A stretch of 64,000 bases of DNA, taken from contig CANNFM010000010.1 of NCBI GenBank assembly GCA_947503835.1, positions 1 to 64,000 on the forward strand, read 5' to 3'. This document shows positions 42,117 to 50,845 of the stretch, piece after piece. The first letter of the stretch is position 1. Every line of letters begins with the position of its first letter. Both the position numbers and the translations under genes were made by a program. Under the pieces are notes generated by a model. That model worked only from the letters and a program-made list of their open reading frames with translations, had not been told where the DNA came from and did not search any database. Origin of the DNA: an uncultured Aquimarina sp. GTDB taxonomy: Bacteria; Bacteroidota; Bacteroidia; Flavobacteriales; Flavobacteriaceae.

Positions 42117-42839
42117 TTACTGCTCGTTAAGATCCCAATTGTACACCATGTACCCTTTTTTTGGCACTTTTTTAATCTGAACGTTAGAATATTGATTTAT
42201 AAATTGGGCAACATCACCTTTGTTAAAGTCTTCTTTGTACCACTCAAATATTTGTGAGACACTAATTTTATTTTCGGTAATTATATTTTTTGTAGGATCA
42301 TTAATAAAATCTCGGGTACATTTTTCTAAGGCCTCTTCTATATTAGCAGCGGTATATGCCATGTTCATAAGCTTTGGAGAAGAAGTAGAGGCACAGTTGA
42401 TTAAAAAATGAATTCTGGGATCCTCCATTTTTCTTAAAATCTTATGCTCTATATCATCAAGACTATAGCGTTTATCTTTAATCCTGAAGAATTTTTGATT
42501 CCAGGGATCATGTAGTTCGTTGATATTTTTTACCGGGTAATTGTCGATAATCATTTTTACGGCAATAGAGTTATATGCATTCACCCAGTACGCTAATGTT
42601 TCTTGTTGAGACCATTGATCGGTAGGGGGATTTGCAGATAAAGATCTAAAATATTCATAAAACAGAGCACTATCTTTCATAACACCTTCATAGTTCACCT
42701 TACCATCTTCAGACACATTAAGTATAAGAATTTGATCCCAAACGGCATGATCTATCGTATTTTGCGCAGTACTTTTACAATAAAATAGGGTAAGTAAAAG
42801 TAGAGGTGCTATTGACGTGCATTTTTTTAAAGTTACCAT
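42117..42839 (-). CDS. Secreted DUF547 protein, paralog 3 (one Cys lost)
   Basis: A 240-residue protein with signal peptide (PLLLLTLFYCKSTAQ). DUF547 core: TLAYWVNAYNSIAVKMIIDNYP, DPWNQKFFRIKDKRYSLDDIEHKILRKM, and DPRIHFLINCASTSSPKLMNMAY, in which the second Cys of NCASxSCP is Ser. Start of the minus-strand run paralog 3, desaturase, paralog 2. The AT-rich 230 bp before it is shared with the divergent oxidoreductase gene. Confidence 0.85.
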   Translation of the reverse strand: MVTLKKCTSIAPLLLLTLFYCKSTAQNTIDHAVWDQILILNVSEDGKVNYEGVMKDSALFYEYFRSLSANPPTDQWSQQETLAYWVNAYNSIAVKMIIDNYPVKNINELHDPWNQKFFRIKDKRYSLDDIEHKILRKMEDPRIHFLINCASTSSPKLMNMAYTAANIEEALEKCTRDFINDPTKNIITENKISVSQIFEWYKEDFNKGDVAQFINQYSNVQIKKVPKKGYMVYNWDLNEQ

Positions 42840-43068
42840 TCAGTATTCAAATTTTGTGTTTTGAAATTCATTAAAAGTAATAATTTTCCTGTATTTCTAC
42901 GGGGTAAAATAATCAAAATAATCGACAAAATACATATTTTATGGTTAAACCGTATATATTTTAATCGAAAAGAAGGTAATGCGTATTTATTTTTTAACGA
43001 ATAGGTAATGGTTTTTTGATTGTACAGTACCCTAGGATTATGTATTATTGTAATCGAACTATTTAACT

Positions 43069-44286
43069 ATGATTAGTACAGAATTAAAGTTGCCTTGTGG
43101 CGCAATTATAAAAAATAGACTTGTAAAGTCTGCAATGACAGAGCGAATAAGCAATAAAAATTTTGAACCCACCAAAGGCCATGAACGGTTATATAAAAAT
43201 TGGTCGGATACCGGAGCGGGTTTATTAATAACGGGTAATGTGGTTATTGACCGCAAGCATTTAGAATCTGCGGGCAATGTTTGCTTTGATGACGAAAATA
43301 TGCTACCCAAAATTACTTCTTGGGCGCAGTCGTCAAAATCTAATGGTAATCATGTATGGGTGCAGATTTCACATTCGGGAAGACAAACCAATAGATTTGG
43401 AACCAATCGACCATTGGCACCTTCTGAAGTACAATTGAAAAAAATGGGGCTTTTTGGAAAACCAAAAGCCATGACCGAAGACGATATACAGAGTGTGATT
43501 ACTGGTTTTGTAAAAGCTGCCAGGATAGCCAAGAGTGCTGGGTTTACAGGAGTACAAATTCATTCTGCTCATGGGTATTTATTAAGTCAGTTTTTGTCCC
43601 CAAGAACCAATATTAGAACCGATACATGGGGTGGGAGTATCGAAAATCGTAGTCGTTTACTGCTCACTATTATTAAAGAAGTTAGAAAGGAAGTAGGAGC
43701 GGATTTCCCGATAGCCGTGAAGTTAAATTCTGCAGATTTTCAGAGAGGAGGCTTTACAGAAGAAGAGTCGCTAGAGGTAGTAAAAATGCTTGATAAAGAA
43801 AAGATAGACCTATTAGAGATTTCTGGAGGAACCTATGAAAAACTAGCGTTCTTTATTCTGAATGAGGAAGGCGCCGAGGTAAAAGAAAGCACAAAAAGAA
43901 GAGAAGCCTATTTTATTGATTTTGCTAAAAAAGTAAGAGCAATAAGTACATTACCTCTAATGATTACGGGTGGTTTTAGATCTTATGATTTCTGTAATGA
44001 AGTTTTGAAAAATGGAGAAGTAGATTTAATAGGTATGGGACGTCCTTTTATAACCAATCTAGAAGACATCTCTGCATTTCTAAATGGAGATAAGCCCAAT
44101 CTAGAGAATCTTGTGTTGCGTACAGGAATGAAACAATTTGAAGACTCTGCCGAAGGAGGTTTCTATGCTCGACAATTAATTCGTTTTTCTAAAGGAAAGA
44201 AACTTAAAACCAATATGAGTCCATTATGGTGCTCTATGTTTTTAGTACTGTATGAGTTTAGAAAGGCAATGTCCAAGAAGTTTTAG
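43069..44286 (+). CDS. NADH:flavin oxidoreductase (old yellow enzyme family)
   Basis: A 405-residue cytoplasmic FMN enzyme of the OYE/2,4-dienoyl-CoA reductase-like TIM barrel. Features: LPCGAIIKNRLVKSAMTER (N-term FMN contact), WVQISHSGRQTNRFGTNRPLAPS near 102-124, GFTGVQIHSAHGYLLSQFLSP near 165 (His-x-x-His type active-site motif HSAHGYLL), GGSIENRSRLLLTIIKEVR, and the C-terminal LPLMITGGFR and GEVDLIGMGRPFI. It reduces activated C=C bonds with NAD(P)H; the substrate is not known. It is the only + strand gene in this section and diverges from paralog 3. Confidence 0.9.
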   Translation: MISTELKLPCGAIIKNRLVKSAMTERISNKNFEPTKGHERLYKNWSDTGAGLLITGNVVIDRKHLESAGNVCFDDENMLPKITSWAQSSKSNGNHVWVQISHSGRQTNRFGTNRPLAPSEVQLKKMGLFGKPKAMTEDDIQSVITGFVKAARIAKSAGFTGVQIHSAHGYLLSQFLSPRTNIRTDTWGGSIENRSRLLLTIIKEVRKEVGADFPIAVKLNSADFQRGGFTEEESLEVVKMLDKEKIDLLEISGGTYEKLAFFILNEEGAEVKESTKRREAYFIDFAKKVRAISTLPLMITGGFRSYDFCNEVLKNGEVDLIGMGRPFITNLEDISAFLNGDKPNLENLVLRTGMKQFEDSAEGGFYARQLIRFSKGKKLKTNMSPLWCSMFLVLYEFRKAMSKKF

Positions 44287-44349
44287 GAGATAAGGATAGC
44301 GCACAAAACATATCTTCGATTTGGTTTGTATACTATGTCTGTAAAGGTA

Positions 44350-44400
44350 AACTCATACCGAACTACTATCTGTTTTATACGTGGTAGTTCGGTATGAGTT
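44350..44400. terminator. Perfect 17-bp hairpin between convergent genes
   Basis: Arms AACTCATACCGAACTAC (44,350-44,366) and GTAGTTCGGTATGAGTT (44,384-44,400). Lies between an oxidoreductase gene and a DUF547 gene that converge, so a two-way terminator is likely. Confidence 0.7.
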
Positions 44401-44450
44401 GTACTTTAATTATAATCAGTTTATATCATTGTATTCTTGTCGTATATGAT

Positions 44451-45197
44451 TTAATGGTTACTTGTAATAGGTGTAGTTTCACCTTTTTTATTCAAGCTCC
44501 AATCATATGTGATATAGCTGTTTTTTGATATTTTATTTATCTTAACGGTAGCATATTGATTTATAAAATCGACTACATCTATATCAAAGCTTTCAAAATC
44601 TTCTTTATACCATTCGAATACTTGTGAAATTTTAACGGTGCTCGAAGTAATCTGATTTCTTTGTGGGTCGTTAATAAACTCTCTGGTTCTTTCTTCAAGA
44701 GCTTCATTAATATTTTGGCTTGTATATGCTCTATTCCATAATCTAGGAGATGACATGGATCCACAATTAAGCAAAAAATGGATTCTGGGGTCTCCAAATT
44801 TCCTTAATATACCATGTTCTATATCATCTAAACTGTAGCGAACTCCTTGAGTTTTAAAGACTTTACGTTTCCAGGGATTTTCTAGATCATTTATTGATGC
44901 TATAGGATATTCGTCAATGATCATTTTCATTGCTGTAGCGTTGTATGCATTAAGCCAGTAGGCTAATTTCTCTTCATTAGTCCAGTTTTCTTTTGGAGCT
45001 ATTTTGCAGAGGTGTCTAAAATAGTCATAAAACACGGCTACATCTCTAGTAACACCGTCGTAGTCTACCATTCCGTTATCTAATACATTAAGAATTAAAA
45101 TTTGATCCCATGCAGCGTGATCAACTTTTTCCTGGGCATAAAAAGTAGCGCATACCAGAAAGGCTAAAATAAAATTGGGGGTTTTAAGAGGTTTCAT
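44451..45197 (-). CDS. Secreted DUF547 protein, paralog 4 (one Cys lost)
   Basis: A 248-residue protein with signal peptide (ILAFLVCATFYAQ). DUF547 core: KLAYWLNAYNATAMKMIIDEYP, ENPWKRKVFKTQGVRYSLDDIEHGILRKF and DPRIHFLLNCGSMSSPRLWNRAY; again Ser replaces the second Cys, and Ala before it is Gly. With paralog 3 it forms the Cys-poor pair. Stands alone on the minus strand between two gene-free stretches; 45,198-45,415 contains nothing that I can identify. Confidence 0.85.
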   Translation of the reverse strand: MKPLKTPNFILAFLVCATFYAQEKVDHAAWDQILILNVLDNGMVDYDGVTRDVAVFYDYFRHLCKIAPKENWTNEEKLAYWLNAYNATAMKMIIDEYPIASINDLENPWKRKVFKTQGVRYSLDDIEHGILRKFGDPRIHFLLNCGSMSSPRLWNRAYTSQNINEALEERTREFINDPQRNQITSSTVKISQVFEWYKEDFESFDIDVVDFINQYATVKINKISKNSYITYDWSLNKKGETTPITSNH

Positions 45198-45415
45198 TTT
45201 GTAACTAAATTTTTTGAGGTTAGTAATAAATTAAGTTGGTAAGAATCTGTAATATACAAAAAAAACAGACGTAATGCATTTTTTTTTGTAATTTAGTAGG
45301 AAAATACTTCTTAAAAAAACGATAATTGTGTGAAATTTTTAACAATATAATAAGGAGGGGTAGGCCCTTTATGGATTTTGCAAGGCAAAGACTAAAAAAT
45401 GGGAGAATAGTAATT

Positions 45416-46900
45416 TTATGTTGGACTTTCGGTTGTTTTAAGTGGTAAAATCATAATAACCTTAGTTCCTTTTGAGTTCTCTTTAGTACCAATATTTTCA
45501 AAAACCAGGCTATAATCTTTACTACTATTTTGAGCAAAGATGTTTAAACGTTCTTTTGTAATGTCTATACCTATAGATTTATGATTGATAATTTTGTTCT
45601 TTTGAATTTCCATAGATTTAAGTAATCCAATTCCATTATCAGAAATTACAATTTGTAACTCATCCTGAAATTGATTAATTGTAATTTTTAATCTTTTTTT
45701 CCCCGTTTTATTGGCCAAACCGTGCCAAATCGCATTTTCTACAAAAGGTTGCACTACAAAGGGGGGTATTTTTATGCTATTTGTTGATACTATGTTTTTA
45801 TCAACTTTTAGGCTGAAATCAATTTGATTCTCAAACCTTAGATTTTCTAATAAAACATATAATTGGGTTATTTCTATTTCTTTTTCGAGTGTAACATATT
45901 CTTCAAGAGAATGGTTTAGAATATTACGAATCAGTTTAGAAAATTTGTTCAGATAGTCTATAGCGTTTTCTTTATTGTTATTAATGATACTACCTTTAAT
46001 CGAGTTCAAAATATTGAAAATGAAGTGAGAGTTTACCTGACTTCTAAACACTTTAGATTTTAATTTATTTATTCTATTCTTAAATTCTAATTCGATTTCT
46101 TTTTTGGTAAATAACTCAATTTTATTGGTAAGTATTTCATTATTATATTCTGCTAGCTTTTTATTTTCCTCAAGCTGTACGATAAGTTTTTGATGATACT
46201 CATTTTTTTGTTTAAAAACTTGATATACTTTCATGCCCAAAGCCACGGCAAAAAAGATGAATTCTATAAGCACTCCAATCATAAAAAAGATTAAAGGGAA
46301 ATCGACTTTTTTGGTCACATCAAAATACATTGAGGTAAGTGCAGATAATACATAAATGGTGGAGCCCGATATTATGAAATATTTAGAGGGGTTTCTGGAT
46401 CTCATCACCTGATAAAGTATATAGGCTGCAAAAGGCACAAAAACAGGAATGTAAAAATAGAGCACAAATTTTTCGAAGTAATCTCTTATATCTTTTGGGG
46501 TATCTGATAATACAAAATAATTAACAAGAGTGAACCCTAGACATATAGAACCCATAAACCAGATAAATTGCGTGATGAATTTGTCTAATAGAGGTTTGTT
46601 TTCTTTAAAATTAAAAAACGTCCGAATAAACTGGGTATAAAGGATATAGTATATAAATTGAACAGGCCAGTTAATGTAAGTAATGAGGTAGAATTGATAA
46701 TCTTCTATAAATTGAAAAATGTAATTAGTAGTATGAAGGGAGATGTATAGGTTGAGGAATATTGTATAGAGCGAATAATAAAGAAAACTCTTCTCCTTGA
46801 CTTTAAAATAAATAAGAAAAGTAATTATAGAGAGTAAGAAAATTGCTCCTAATGTCCATCCGTAAAATAAAACGGGTAATATGTCCGAAGAATCATTCAA
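45416..46900 (-). CDS. LytS-type sensor histidine kinase
   Basis: A 494-residue membrane protein. About seven hydrophobic helices fill residues 10-235, like the 7TMR-DISM sensor domain. A coiled-coil (EYHQKLIVQLEENKKLAEYNNEI..) leads to a His_kinase/HATPase domain: the phospho-acceptor His in QVNSHFIFNILNSIKG near 292, IPPFVVQPFVENAIWHGL (N box) near 383, and DNGIGLLK (G box). This is the LytS/YehU family of Bacteroidota. It is paired with the LytTR response regulator 9 bases upstream in the same operon. Signal unknown; divergence from the peptide-associated gene makes a secreted peptide a reasonable guess. Confidence 0.85.
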   Translation of the reverse strand: MNDSSDILPVLFYGWTLGAIFLLSIITFLIYFKVKEKSFLYYSLYTIFLNLYISLHTTNYIFQFIEDYQFYLITYINWPVQFIYYILYTQFIRTFFNFKENKPLLDKFITQFIWFMGSICLGFTLVNYFVLSDTPKDIRDYFEKFVLYFYIPVFVPFAAYILYQVMRSRNPSKYFIISGSTIYVLSALTSMYFDVTKKVDFPLIFFMIGVLIEFIFFAVALGMKVYQVFKQKNEYHQKLIVQLEENKKLAEYNNEILTNKIELFTKKEIELEFKNRINKLKSKVFRSQVNSHFIFNILNSIKGSIINNNKENAIDYLNKFSKLIRNILNHSLEEYVTLEKEIEITQLYVLLENLRFENQIDFSLKVDKNIVSTNSIKIPPFVVQPFVENAIWHGLANKTGKKRLKITINQFQDELQIVISDNGIGLLKSMEIQKNKIINHKSIGIDITKERLNIFAQNSSKDYSLVFENIGTKENSKGTKVIMILPLKTTESPT

Positions 46901-46909
46901 TAGGGTAGT

Positions 46910-47659
46910 TTATTTTAAAATATTTTTAAGTAACTCCTGTTTTTTATTTCTTGATACAGGTAAATTTTTTCCGTTTTTTAGTACTACTTCACCGCCATCT
47001 CCTCGATGATATTCTCCAATAGCATCAATATTTATGACAAAAGATTGATGAATCCTTATAAACACGTTTTGATCTAATTGAAGCATTAATTGTTTTAGAT
47101 TTTTGGATACAATATGCTTCATGCCTTTCTCTAAAAATACATTGGTATAGCTGCCATGCGATTCGCAATACATGATTTCTTTTTGATCTACCAATACAAT
47201 TTTCTTCTCCATAGGTAGTGCAATTTTGGCATTTTTATGATCCCGAAGTTGTATGTTATTTTGAATATATGACTTTAAGTTATTGCCTATAGTTTTGTTT
47301 TCTTTGTTTGTTATTACTTTTTCTATGGTTAAGAGTATATCTTCTTTCCCTATTGGTTTTAACAGATAATCAATAGCATTCATTTTAAGAGCTTTAATAG
47401 CATAATTATCATAGGCTGTAATAAAAATAAGCTCAAAATCTTTAAACGAAAGTTTGTTAAGCAATTGAAATCCATCTAATTCGGGCATTTCAATATCTAG
47501 AAACAATACATCTGGTTTCATCGAGTCGATTGCATCAATTGCATTTTTTGGATTACTTGTAGAAAAAATAACATCTACGTTAGAACAATGCGTATTTAAT
47601 TCCCATTGTAATGTGTCTATTGATAATTGCTCATCATCTACTATTATAGCTTTTATCAT
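46910..47659 (-). CDS. LytTR-family response regulator
   Basis: A protein of about 249 residues from the ATG at 47,657-47,659, chosen because MIKAIIVDDEQLSIDTLQWEL is the normal receiver start; a longer ORF to 47,740 adds 27 residues with no match. Receiver domain: VDDE at the start, phospho-acceptor in DVLFLDIEMPELDGFQLL, and Lys in IDYLLKPI. The C-terminal LytTR DNA-binding domain: KIVLVDQKEIMYCESHGSYTNVFLEKG, RIHQSFVINIDAIGEYHRGDGGEVVLKNGKNLPVSRNKK. Such regulators control bacteriocin and competence genes in firmicutes; in Bacteroidota targets are mixed. Confidence 0.9.
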   Translation of the reverse strand: MIKAIIVDDEQLSIDTLQWELNTHCSNVDVIFSTSNPKNAIDAIDSMKPDVLFLDIEMPELDGFQLLNKLSFKDFELIFITAYDNYAIKALKMNAIDYLLKPIGKEDILLTIEKVITNKENKTIGNNLKSYIQNNIQLRDHKNAKIALPMEKKIVLVDQKEIMYCESHGSYTNVFLEKGMKHIVSKNLKQLMLQLDQNVFIRIHQSFVINIDAIGEYHRGDGGEVVLKNGKNLPVSRNKKQELLKNILK

Positions 47660-48185
47660 AATGTTGGTTGGTTGGTTTTTATGCAAAATAGATAATTTAT
47701 TGTTAATAGAAGTAATTGCAAAAGTCAAAGATCTACTCAATTCAATTGATATATAGGTAATTATAAATTGATACTAGCCTGATATAAATTTTGGGATGAA
47801 CCTCAAGTTTTTTTTCTTGACTTTCGTCAGGAAATTTTAAATAAAATAAATGATCACAACATAGATAGTCTGGGTTAATGAGGCAGAAATTCTAGAGTTT
47901 TCTTAAGAAAAACATATGATTAAAGCCGAAAACTACAACAAAAACGGCAAAATGGTTTCGTATTCTGTGATGTCTAAATATGAAATGTGATCTCTAAATA
48001 AGTATAAATTCAAAGTTTGATTCAAAACTAATTCATTATTAGTTGAAAATATGAGTGATGTGTAGTTACTCCAAAATGGGGTTATTTCTCTTTAATAAAC
48101 AATTTTTGATTTTTTTAAATGGGAAAAGAAAATAACCCCTTTTTATTTCAAAAACTATAGTAAAACCTGATAACCAAATATTGAT
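47660..48185. promoter_or_regulatory. Divergent regulatory region between the two-component system and the peptide locus
   Basis: A 526-bp gene-free region. The only strong structure is a long hairpin near 48,078-48,144. No clear LytTR repeat was recognised by eye. Promoters for both directions must lie here. Confidence 0.5.
48078..48144 (+). terminator. Long hairpin with T-run upstream of the VKOR fusion gene
   Basis: GGGGTTATTTCTCTTT (48,078-48,093) and AAAGAAAATAACCCC (48,125-48,139 region) pair with small mismatches and are followed by TTTTTATTT. It ends about 42 bases before the ATG at 48,186. It could be an attenuator or the end of a small upstream transcript. Confidence 0.6.
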
Positions 48186-49763
48186 ATGCAAGCCTTACTA
48201 CAGAAATTATTATTCGAATCGAATATTTTTCATATCGAAGAAGATTCATTAGATCTTCAATTACAATCACATCCCGATGCCACAAGTATAAAAGCAATAT
48301 CAGATACTTTAGATTATTTTGGTGTTGACAACTTGGTTGCTAATGTTCCAAAGGATATATGGTCACAATTGCCGATAGTATTTTTAGCTTTAATCGAAGA
48401 AAATGATCTTACAGAACTAGTGTTGGTCAAGATTAAAAATAAAAAGATAACGCTGTTTAAATCTGATAATAGTAAAATAACTAAAAATGAAAGTGATTTT
48501 AAAGCGCTATGGACAGGAACTATTATTGCAATTGAAAAAGAAGAAACCTCGGTAAGACCTTCCCTTTTTTCCAGATATAAAGCAAACTTTTTTATTGGGT
48601 TATTTGTATTGCTTATTGTTGTAATTCAGTTTATGAATTATGAATTAATCGCAGGACTGTATACATTACTCGCTTTAGTCGGCTTTTATATAAGTTTTTT
48701 AATTTTACAAGAAGAGCTGGGAGTTAATAATGCTACGGTGACGAAGTTTTGTAATGCAATTTCAACAACTAGTAATTGCAATAATGTTATTAAATCAGAA
48801 AAGAATACTTTTCTTAATATTGTTAAGCTTAGTGATGCTTCAATACTTTTCTTTGCAGCTATACTATTAATCACTAATACAATCGGTTTTAATCATTCTT
48901 TGTTGCTTATGGTGGCATCTGCATCTATGGCGATTGTGGTATTCTCTATATATCATCAAGCAATTTCTTTAAGAAAATGGTGTGCTTTATGCCTTGGGGT
49001 TGCAACCATTTTAACACTGCAGTTCCTTCTTTTATTAGCTACTGGTCAAATTACATTAGAAATAAGTTTGATGTTTGTTCTGAAAGCTATTAGTATTGTC
49101 ATAGGAACTATAGCATTGTGGAATTATATAAGACCACTACTTTCTAATACACAAAAACTAAAAACAACCCTAACAGATTTCTTGAAATTTAAACGAAGTA
49201 ATGGAATATTTAATTTCTTACGATCTCAAAAAGCACTTCTTAGTTCTGATGATATTTTTCTAAAAAACCAAATTGTTTTTGGTAACCCCAACGCTACTTT
49301 AGTAATCAAAGCTGTAACTAACCCGTTATGTGGTTTTTGTGTAGAATCTTTTGAGGTTTATGATACTATTCTGAATGATTATAAAGACGATGTACAACTT
49401 CAGTTTGTTTTTAATGTAGCAAACGATTCAGAAAATATAGCTACCAAGATAAGTTTACGTATAGTTGATTTATATTTCAATGATGGCCCTTCTATTGCCT
49501 ACGCTGCTTTAAAAAGTTGGTTTGAGGATAGAAATTTCGAAAAATGGCAACAGCAATTTGGAGAAGGTAGTATGATGAAGGAAAAATGGATGCAAACCTT
49601 AAGTCAGCATAGAGAGTGGTGTGTAATTAATAAGATAAATTATACTCCAGCGACATTGATACACAATAATTTCTTTCCAGAGGATTATCAAATTTCTGAT
49701 CTATTATTATTTATAGATGATTTAATAGTTGATACCAAAGAATATACTACACATCATAATTAG
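48186..49763 (+). CDS. C39-like / VKOR / thioredoxin-like fusion membrane protein
   Basis: A 525-residue protein. Residues 1-118 resemble a C39-like peptidase domain in helix pattern (HPDATSIKAISDTLDYFGVDNLVANVP) but lack the N-terminal catalytic Cys, so a binding role is likely. Residues about 130-320 are a VKOR domain: several helices, loop Cys pair C189 and C198, and membrane CxxC in KWCALC (C266, C269). Residues about 360-515 are DsbA/thioredoxin-like with CGFC (C382, C385) and a TPATLIHN cis-Pro region near the end. VKOR plus thioredoxin makes disulfide bonds outside the cytoplasm. Cys-rich peptide genes follow directly, so it likely oxidises these peptides during export. Confidence 0.8.
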   Translation: MQALLQKLLFESNIFHIEEDSLDLQLQSHPDATSIKAISDTLDYFGVDNLVANVPKDIWSQLPIVFLALIEENDLTELVLVKIKNKKITLFKSDNSKITKNESDFKALWTGTIIAIEKEETSVRPSLFSRYKANFFIGLFVLLIVVIQFMNYELIAGLYTLLALVGFYISFLILQEELGVNNATVTKFCNAISTTSNCNNVIKSEKNTFLNIVKLSDASILFFAAILLITNTIGFNHSLLLMVASASMAIVVFSIYHQAISLRKWCALCLGVATILTLQFLLLLATGQITLEISLMFVLKAISIVIGTIALWNYIRPLLSNTQKLKTTLTDFLKFKRSNGIFNFLRSQKALLSSDDIFLKNQIVFGNPNATLVIKAVTNPLCGFCVESFEVYDTILNDYKDDVQLQFVFNVANDSENIATKISLRIVDLYFNDGPSIAYAALKSWFEDRNFEKWQQQFGEGSMMKEKWMQTLSQHREWCVINKINYTPATLIHNNFFPEDYQISDLLLFIDDLIVDTKEYTTHHN

Positions 49764-49799
49764 ACTAATACACAAGATTTCTTGCAAGGATAGACATAA

Positions 49800-49827
49800 G
49801 CCCTGAGTGTCTTTAAATGTTCAGGGT
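49800..49827 (+). promoter_or_regulatory. Leader hairpin 1
   Basis: GCCCTGA..TCAGGGT stem with loop GTGTCTTTAAATGT, upstream of the first peptide gene, within a leader (ACAAGATTTCTTGCAAGGATAG upstream) that recurs in front of all three genes. Compared with the other two, stem bases change in a pair-keeping way. Confidence 0.65.
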
Positions 49828-49856
49828 CAAACTTAAACTTTTTAATTACACAAATT

Positions 49857-50048
49857 ATGTTAAAGAACATTTTAAAAATTGAAGGAGTACAAGAAATGAA
49901 CAAAACAGAGCAAAAATCACTCCAGGGAGGAGGAGGAAGCGGACCCTGTAGTGGAGGTTGTTATCAAAAACAGGGTATGTGTTGCATAGCCTCAACCAAT
50001 TTTTGTGATGCAGGAAATTGTACAAGTAGAGGGTGTGTGTTTTATTAA
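49857..50048 (+). CDS. Double-glycine-leader Cys-rich peptide 1
   Basis: A 63-residue precursor. The leader ends NKTEQKSLQGG, the ComC/bacteriocin-type double-Gly cleavage form found in Bacteroidota peptides. The core (about 38 residues) starts GGSGPCSGGCYQKQGMCC and has seven Cys, so one would remain free or link two chains. Leader residues 1-25 are nearly identical in three tandem genes while cores differ, as in bacteriocin or pheromone families. It follows the VKOR fusion gene by about 90 bp. Function (antimicrobial or signal) is not known. No C39 transporter is in the window. Confidence 0.8.
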   Translation: MLKNILKIEGVQEMNKTEQKSLQGGGGSGPCSGGCYQKQGMCCIASTNFCDAGNCTSRGCVFY

Positions 50049-50082
50049 TATTTTAATACTAATAAACTAAAATTTTTATTTT

Positions 50083-50119
50083 GAATTAGAAGAGTGAGCA
50101 ATCATTCTTCTAATTCTTC
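50083..50119 (+). terminator. Terminator-type hairpin after peptide 1
   Basis: GAATTAGAAGA and TTCTTCTAATTC arms around GTGAGCAATCA, followed by TTCTTCC. A matching hairpin with altered paired bases follows each of the three genes. Confidence 0.65.
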
Positions 50120-50187
50120 TTCCACGACACATTTTTAATTAGAAACAAATAACCAATACACAAGATTTCTTGCAAGGATAGACACAG

Positions 50188-50215
50188 GTCCTGAATGTCA
50201 TTAAATATTCAGGAC
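50188..50215 (+). promoter_or_regulatory. Leader hairpin 2
   Basis: GTCCTGAAT (50,188-50,196) and ATTCAGGAC (50,207-50,215), perfect 9-bp stem around GTCATTAAAT. The second pair is T-A here, C-G in hairpin 1 and T-G in hairpin 3. Confidence 0.7.
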
Positions 50216-50247
50216 TAAACTTAAATTTTTTAATTACACAAATTATT

Positions 50248-50427
50248 ATGTTAAAGGATATTTTAGAAATTGATGGAGTTAAGAAAATGAACAAAACTGA
50301 ACAAAAGTCACTTCAAGGCGGTGGTGGTGGAGAAGATGGTTGTATTCAAAGAGGAAATAAATGCTATTACGTAGGATATAGACTATACATCCCCGGTAAA
50401 TGTCCACGTTATTGCGAAATTTATTAA
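50248..50427 (+). CDS. Double-glycine-leader Cys-containing peptide 2
   Basis: A 59-residue precursor, shorter than usual gene-calling limits. Leader MLKDILEIDGVKKMNKTEQK then SLQGG; core GGGEDGCIQRGNKCYYVGYR followed by LYIPGKCPRYCEIY with four Cys, enough for two disulfides. ATG placed by alignment with peptides 1 and 3, preceded by the same TTAATTACACAAATTA. The core is unlike those of its neighbours. Confidence 0.75.
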   Translation: MLKDILEIDGVKKMNKTEQKSLQGGGGGEDGCIQRGNKCYYVGYRLYIPGKCPRYCEIY

Positions 50428-50451
50428 TACAGAAACCAAATTTGTTTTTTT

Positions 50452-50492
50452 AGAATTAAGAGAACTATTATTCATCCTCTTAATTCTTCTTC
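50452..50492 (+). terminator. Terminator-type hairpin after peptide 2
   Basis: GAATTAAGAG and CTCTTAATTC arms around AACTATTATTCATC, followed by TTCTTCC. Confidence 0.65.
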
Positions 50493-50555
50493 CACAAAGC
50501 ATTTTAATTCGAAACAAATAACCATACACAAGATTTCTTGCAAGGATAGACACAA

Positions 50556-50583
50556 GTCCTGAGTGTCTTTAAATGTTCGGGGC
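50556..50583 (+). promoter_or_regulatory. Leader hairpin 3
   Basis: GTCCTGA (50,556-50,562) with TCGGGGC (50,577-50,583), keeping seven pairs with two T-G wobbles, loop GTGTCTTTAAATGT as in hairpin 1. Confidence 0.65.
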
Positions 50584-50612
50584 CAAACTTAAACTTTTTA
50601 ATTACACAAATT

Positions 50613-50786
50613 ATGTTAAAGAACATTTTAAAAATTGAAGGAGTACAAGAAATGAACAAAACCGAACAAAAATCACTTCAGGGAGGTAAGCGTTGGAGAC
50701 CGTGTACCCAAGAAGGAGGTCGTTGCTGCCAGAGTGGAGCATGTTATTTTGGTTCATGCACACATAAAGGTTGTTTGTGGAGATAA
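50613..50786 (+). CDS. Double-glycine-leader Cys-rich peptide 3
   Basis: A 57-residue precursor, also below usual size limits. Leader MLKNILKIEGVQEMNKTEQK then SLQGG, identical to peptide 1; core KRWRPCTQEGGRCCQSGACY then FGSCTHKGCLWR with six Cys and a basic start. The pattern C..CC..C..C..C partly matches peptide 1 (C..C..CC..C..C..C), suggesting descent by duplication followed by core change. Confidence 0.75.
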   Translation: MLKNILKIEGVQEMNKTEQKSLQGGKRWRPCTQEGGRCCQSGACYFGSCTHKGCLWR

Positions 50787-50845
50787 TCACTTTTGGGTTT
50801 TGTAATTCAGAGAAATCTGAAATCTAAAATTTGATTTTTTATTTA

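Noticed and set aside
48186..49763. Active C39 bacteriocin-processing peptidase
   Set aside because: No Cys is present in the first 188 residues, so the catalytic residue is missing.
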